The position numbers and the translations under genes were made by a program. This document shows positions 60,524 through 64,000 of a stretch of DNA of 64,000 nucleotides, in pieces. Each line of letters starts with the position of its first letter. The stretch's first letter is position 1. The notes under the pieces were generated by a model. That model ran no database searches. It saw only the letters and a program-made list of their open reading frames with translations, and was not told the origin of the DNA. Origin of the DNA: Methylobacterium sp. J-070 (GTDB taxonomy: Bacteria > Pseudomonadota > Alphaproteobacteria > Rhizobiales > Beijerinckiaceae); assembly GCF_022829385.1 (NCBI RefSeq), contig NZ_JAKSXX010000123.1, positions 124,001 through 188,000 of the forward strand, given 5' to 3'.

Positions 60524-62155
60524 ATGGCCTCCCTCGTCACCGCCGCTTCGACCCAATCCGCCGACTCCACTGTTGCAAAACGCAGCGAAGCCAACGTTGA
60601 GCGGACCCAGGCGCCTTCCAGTCTGAAGATGTGGTCCGCCGTGATCGGCGCCACGCTCGGTGCCTTCATGGCGGTCTTGAACATCCAGATCGTCAACGCC
60701 TCGCTCGCCGACATTCAGGGAGCGATCGGCGCCGGCACGGACGACGGCGGGTGGATCTCGACCTCCTACCTCATCGCCGAGATCGTCGTGATCCCCCTCT
60801 CAGGCTGGCTCGCGCAGGTGTTCTCCTTGCGCCGCTACCTGCTCGTCAATGCAATCCTGTTCCTGGTTTTCTCGGTGGCCTGTGCCTTCGCGACTAACCT
60901 CTCACAGATGATCGTACTCCGCGCGATCCAGGGCTTCTCCGGTGGCGTTCTAATCCCGATGGCCTTCACCATCATCATCACGCTCCTGCCCAAGGCCAAA
61001 CAGCCGGTCGGCCTGGCGCTGTTTGCGCTCTCGGCCACCTTCGCACCCGCCATCGGTCCGACCATCGGCGGCTACCTGACCGAGACCTACAGCTGGAAGT
61101 ACATCTTCTACGTCAATCTCGTGCCCGGCGCCTTGATGGTCGCCCTGCTTTGGCTCTCCCTCGACCGCACGCCGATGAAGCTGGCCCTCCTGCGTCAGGG
61201 TGACTGGGCCGGCATCGTCACCATGGCGGTCGGTCTGGCCGCACTCCAGACCGCGCTGGAGGAGGGCAACAAGGACGATTGGTTCGGCTCGCCCTTCATC
61301 GTGCGCCTGTCCGTCGTCGCGGCGGTCTCGCTGACGCTTTTCGTCCTGATCGAGCTGACCACGACGCGGCCGCTGTTGAACCTCCGCCTGCTCGGCCGCC
61401 GCAACTTCGGCTTTGGCATCCTGGCGAACTTCCTGCTGGGGGTCGCGCTTTACGGCTCAGTCTTCATCCTGCCGGTCTACCTCTCGCGCATCCAAGGTTA
61501 CAACGCCGAGCAGATCGGCTTCGTGCTGGCCTGGACCGGCTTCCCGCAGCTCCTACTGATCCCGCTCGTGCCGCGGCTGATGCGGCGCTTCGATGCGCGC
61601 TGGGTGATCGGGACCGGATTTGCCCTGTTCGCAGCGTCCAACTTCATGAACATCTACATGACGGTCGACACGGCGGCAGACCAGTTGTTCTGGCCCAACG
61701 TGGTGCGGGCCCTCGGTCAGGCATTGGTGTTTGCACCGCTCTCCGCCGTGGCGACTGCGGGCATTGAGAAGGAGAACGCGGGTTCAGCCTCCGCCCTCTT
61801 CAACATGATGCGCAATCTAGGCGGCGCCATAGGCATCGCCATGCTCCAGACCTTCCTGTCCAAGCGCGAGCAGTTCCACTCGAACATCCTGACGCATCAT
61901 GTGTCCTTGTTCGAGGAAGCGACCCGCGCACGCTTGATGGTGCTGACCCGCTACTTCCTCGACCACGGCGTCTCGGACCCGACCGTGGCCGGCCACAAGG
62001 CGGCCGTCGCCATCGCTCTTAGAGTGCGGCAGCAAGCCAACGTCATGGCCTTCGGAGACACCTTCTTCCTGCTTGGCGCCGCTCTCGTCGTGGCGCTCCT
62101 AGCAAGCCTTCTCCTCAGAAAACCCGATCACCTCGATGCAGGCGGCGCACATTGA
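60524..62155 (+). CDS. EmrB/QacA-family MFS multidrug efflux transporter (DHA2, 14 TM)
   Basis: The 543-aa protein has about 14 membrane helices. Motif C-like sequence is ATFAPAIGPTIGGYLTETYSWKYIFYVNL, and the start is GAFMAVLNIQIVNASLADIQGAIG. Proton-driven export of hydrophobic toxicants through the EmrA-like partner is expected. AGCAGGAAGGAG provides the SD. The last codons overlap the open frame of the dehydrogenase gene, whose chosen start lies 74 nt downstream. Confidence 0.94.
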   Translation: MASLVTAASTQSADSTVAKRSEANVERTQAPSSLKMWSAVIGATLGAFMAVLNIQIVNASLADIQGAIGAGTDDGGWISTSYLIAEIVVIPLSGWLAQVFSLRRYLLVNAILFLVFSVACAFATNLSQMIVLRAIQGFSGGVLIPMAFTIIITLLPKAKQPVGLALFALSATFAPAIGPTIGGYLTETYSWKYIFYVNLVPGALMVALLWLSLDRTPMKLALLRQGDWAGIVTMAVGLAALQTALEEGNKDDWFGSPFIVRLSVVAAVSLTLFVLIELTTTRPLLNLRLLGRRNFGFGILANFLLGVALYGSVFILPVYLSRIQGYNAEQIGFVLAWTGFPQLLLIPLVPRLMRRFDARWVIGTGFALFAASNFMNIYMTVDTAADQLFWPNVVRALGQALVFAPLSAVATAGIEKENAGSASALFNMMRNLGGAIGIAMLQTFLSKREQFHSNILTHHVSLFEEATRARLMVLTRYFLDHGVSDPTVAGHKAAVAIALRVRQQANVMAFGDTFFLLGAALVVALLASLLLRKPDHLDAGGAH

Positions 62156-62228
62156 GCCTGTCTCACCCCGTCCCACCCTGGCTAGCCCGAAGCACGCTCC
62201 GCGCAAAAACAAACTAAGGAGACACGTC

Positions 62229-63215
62229 ATGACGATACCGGTTTTCGCCCAGGCTCAAGAGACCAGCCATGCGTCGCATCTGATGAAGGCGTGCCGTGTC
62301 CACGAATTCGGGCCGCCAAGCGTCATAACCCTGGAGGACGTTCCTCGTCCTGAACCGGGCGAGGGCGAGGTCCTCGTGAAGGTTCATGCAGCGGGGGTCG
62401 GGCCATGGGATGCCTGGATCCGGGCCGGGCGGAGCTTGCTGCCACAGCCTTTGCCGCTGACACTCGGCTCCGACGTGTCGGGTACCGTTGCGGCGCTGGG
62501 CTCGGGCGTTTCCAAGTTCAGTCCGGGCGATGCGGTCTTTGGCGTCCCTAACAAGCGCTTCACGGACGGTTACGCCGAGTACGCCATCGCGTCGGCGGCC
62601 ATGCTCGCGATAAAGCCCGACCGCCTCGCGCATGTGGATGCCGCGTCCTTGCCGGTTGTCGCTGTGACGGCGTGGCAAGCACTCTTCGATCAGGCTCATG
62701 TCAGCAACGGCCGAACGGTCCTGATCCTGGGCGCTGCCGGCAATGTCGGAACCTACGCCGTGCAATTCGCCCGTGCGGCAGGCGCCCGAGTGATCGCTGC
62801 GGCGAGCACTGCCGATCACGCTTACCTGCGCAGCATGGGTGCGAGTGACGTCGTCGACGCCCGCGCGGGGCACTTCGAGGACAGGATAAAGTCCGTCGAT
62901 GCGGTCATCGACCTTGTCGGAGGAGAGATCCAGGCACGGTCATTCTCGATTATCAAGCCGGGCGGGACGCTGGTCTCCGCCGTATCGAGGCCTGACCCTG
63001 CGTTGGCCGCTGCACACGATGTTAAGGCTAAGTTCTTCTTCGTGGACGTGACCACGGAACTCCTGGGTCAGATCGCAGCCGAGGTCGTCGCTGGTCGTAT
63101 CGTAACGCAGATTGGCGCGATCCTTCCGCTGGCCGGCGCGCGCACGGCGCATGAGATCCTGGAAGGATCTCACCCCCGTCTTCGAGGAAAGATCGTTCTG
63201 CGGGTTGTAACCTGA
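62229..63215 (+). CDS. Quinone-oxidoreductase-like medium-chain dehydrogenase
   Basis: The 328-aa MDR protein has the NAD(P)H-binding motif VLILGAAGNVGTYAVQFARAAGA and the family start MKACRVHEFGPPSVITLEDVPRPEPGEGEVLVKVHAAGVGPWD. It lacks the catalytic and structural cysteines of zinc alcohol dehydrogenases, which places it with zeta-crystallin/quinone-reductase-like enzymes. AAGGAG lies 7 nt before the ATG at 62229. As third gene after emrAB it may modify or detoxify the exported compound (inference). Confidence 0.9.
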   Translation: MTIPVFAQAQETSHASHLMKACRVHEFGPPSVITLEDVPRPEPGEGEVLVKVHAAGVGPWDAWIRAGRSLLPQPLPLTLGSDVSGTVAALGSGVSKFSPGDAVFGVPNKRFTDGYAEYAIASAAMLAIKPDRLAHVDAASLPVVAVTAWQALFDQAHVSNGRTVLILGAAGNVGTYAVQFARAAGARVIAAASTADHAYLRSMGASDVVDARAGHFEDRIKSVDAVIDLVGGEIQARSFSIIKPGGTLVSAVSRPDPALAAAHDVKAKFFFVDVTTELLGQIAAEVVAGRIVTQIGAILPLAGARTAHEILEGSHPRLRGKIVLRVVT

Positions 63216-63849
63216 TCCATCTGCCTCTCACCAAGCTGGGCGGGTGTCGCAAAATCTTTTCTTGCGACACAAGGGGAGGGTGTTGCCTCAGTAGAACTTT
63301 ATCAGTCAACGTTGGCTCTGAGGATGCCACCTCTTCCGTCTAAGCGTCACGGTATCAATGGGCGCAGAGTTCAATGCTCGGGTGAGATTGCGCCTACCCT
63401 GCAATGGGCGGTGCCAGTTCGCCCAACCTTGTCCGAACTCATCCCGCCATTCCCCCGAGTGGGGGGCTTATTACACTGCCGTTCAGCGGTGGGGAACCGA
63501 GCGCGTTGGCTAAGAAGCCGCGACGCGAAGATTGAGGCCGGCATCTTCCTCGCCGCGCTGAGCCCAGGCTGGTGTTTTCGCACCTACTGCAGCACTTGAT
63601 ACCCTACCGCCCCGGCATCTCTCTGCGTGGCCCTGAGCAACGCGGGATCGCTATCGCAGGAGTCGTATGAAGTAACTTTGGGCGCCAAGCGGGGATAGCA
63701 GGTAGGCCACCGAGTGAGTCCGGTGAGGCCTCCGACGCCTGCGCTTGCGCCGAGCCCTCAGCGCTTTGGCGCCGCCTTCGCGACCGTCCCCAGACCGATG
63801 TCCGGAAGAGCCTCGGGACCCTTGCCCGCAAGCATCCGATAGGCCATTG
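63216..63849. other. Gene-free right end of the island
   Basis: About 630 bp with only short frames (70-95 codons) lacking SD and motifs. A 29-codon minus-strand frame (MAYRMLAGKGPEALPDIGL...) sits near 63850-63765. It may be degenerate DNA from earlier insertions. I see no gene I can support. Confidence 0.4.
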
Positions 63850-63862
63850 TGGTGGTACACAC
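63850..63862 (+). repeat. Right copy of the 13-bp arm-like element
   Basis: TGGTGGTACACAC is identical to 30069-30081 and in the same orientation, 60 bp before the attR core. Confidence 0.55.
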
Positions 63863-63921
63863 GATTTCAGGCCCGGTGGTCTAAGTCATTGCCTTAAAAC
63901 GTCTTTCTGGAAGGATCGGGG

Positions 63922-63942
63922 GAATCCCCCCCTCTCCGCCAA
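63922..63942 (+). repeat. attR: displaced 3' end of tRNA-Ser
   Basis: Exact 21-bp copy of 29987-30007. The preceding bases (GGAAGGATCGGGGG) also resemble the tRNA T-arm and variable arm but lack TTCG, so this is a slightly decayed tRNA 3' fragment. Chromosomal sequence resumes after it. Confidence 0.88.
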
Positions 63943-64000
63943 TTACCGTTGATTTTTAAGCGTTTTTCGCAAAATTCGGCCTGCTGCCCCACCATTGACC

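Larger units (their letters stand above)
29987..63942. mobile_element. 34-kb genomic island integrated in tRNA-Ser
   Basis: A 21-bp exact direct repeat (the tRNA 3' end including CCA) bounds this segment, and a tyrosine recombinase gene starts about 90 bp inside the left copy. Gene content differs sharply from the flanking housekeeping DNA: reverse transcriptase, Hachiman, NdpA/membrane pair, AAA+ protease, NO detoxification, P450 and efflux. There are no phage structural or conjugation genes, so it is an integrative island rather than a prophage or ICE. Composition changes within it suggest assembly in steps. Confidence 0.9.

Noticed and set aside
29987..63942. Prophage or conjugative element
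   Set aside because: No capsid, tail, terminase, relaxase or type IV secretion genes are present between the att sites.

Overview
The window is GC-rich DNA of an alphaproteobacterium, most probably Methylobacterium/Methylorubrum or a close Hyphomicrobiales relative. This is inferred from RNase E with a huge insertion in its S1 domain, a MucR/Ros regulator, DUF2336 and DUF1491 proteins, a DgcN/DgcA pair, an aerobic HemF and very high third-position GC. No database search was possible, so family names rest on motifs read in the translations.

Positions 1-29916 are ordinary chromosome. In order they hold a chemoreceptor-like gene cut by the left edge; rne with a long leader; a truncated AraC regulator beside a HigB/HigA-type toxin-antitoxin pair; glcF and glcE (glycolate oxidase subunits, no glcD nearby) with a REP-like triple hairpin between them; a Wzx-type flippase; a Cache chemoreceptor; ornithine decarboxylase behind a ~480-nt structured leader; a zinc-binding chemoreceptor-domain (CZB) gene broken at a run of eight C; dgcN-dgcA for D-glutamate catabolism; a PAS histidine kinase; several small or acetyltransferase genes; mucR; a thioesterase; hemF coupled to a RecD-like helicase; and an intact tRNA-Ser(CGA).

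Positions 29987-63942 are a 34-kb genomic island inserted at the 3' end of that tRNA-Ser gene. A 21-bp exact copy of the tRNA 3' end marks the far boundary. A tyrosine recombinase lies just inside the left end. A 13-bp sequence recurs about 60 bp inside both ends and may be an integrase arm site.

The left half of the island (30-46.4 kb) looks like a defence island. It has a stand-alone group-II-like reverse transcriptase preceded by two 120-bp direct repeats; a DCL/DUF3223 protein; a complete Hachiman system (HamA nuclease, HamB helicase, 4-nt overlap); two overlapping calcineurin-like phosphoesterases; a two-gene unit of an NdpA/YejK-like nucleoid-associated protein and a three-helix membrane protein; a KfrA-like coiled-coil DNA-binding protein with two related C-terminal domains; and an FtsH-like AAA+/M41 protease whose frame breaks inside Walker B at a T7 run followed by TAA.

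The right half is metabolic and stress related. After a 1.5-kb gene-poor stretch comes an AT-richer nitric-oxide cassette: nsrR, a good NsrR operator, hmp flavohaemoglobin, a group III truncated haemoglobin and a DUF1971 protein. An AraC regulator, a polytopic membrane protein and a di-haem cytochrome c peroxidase follow. Then a GC-richer block carries a translationally coupled ferredoxin / ferredoxin reductase / cytochrome P450 operon, a secreted cupin, and a LysR gene divergent from an EmrAB-type efflux pump and a zinc-free quinone-oxidoreductase-like dehydrogenase. The change of composition at about 46.4-48 kb and again at about 55 kb suggests a composite island.

Best candidates for an undescribed system are the RT plus repeats (31.7-33.7 kb), the NdpA-membrane pair (39.7-42.2 kb) and the frame-broken AAA+/M41 protease with its small overlapping partner (44.2-46.4 kb).
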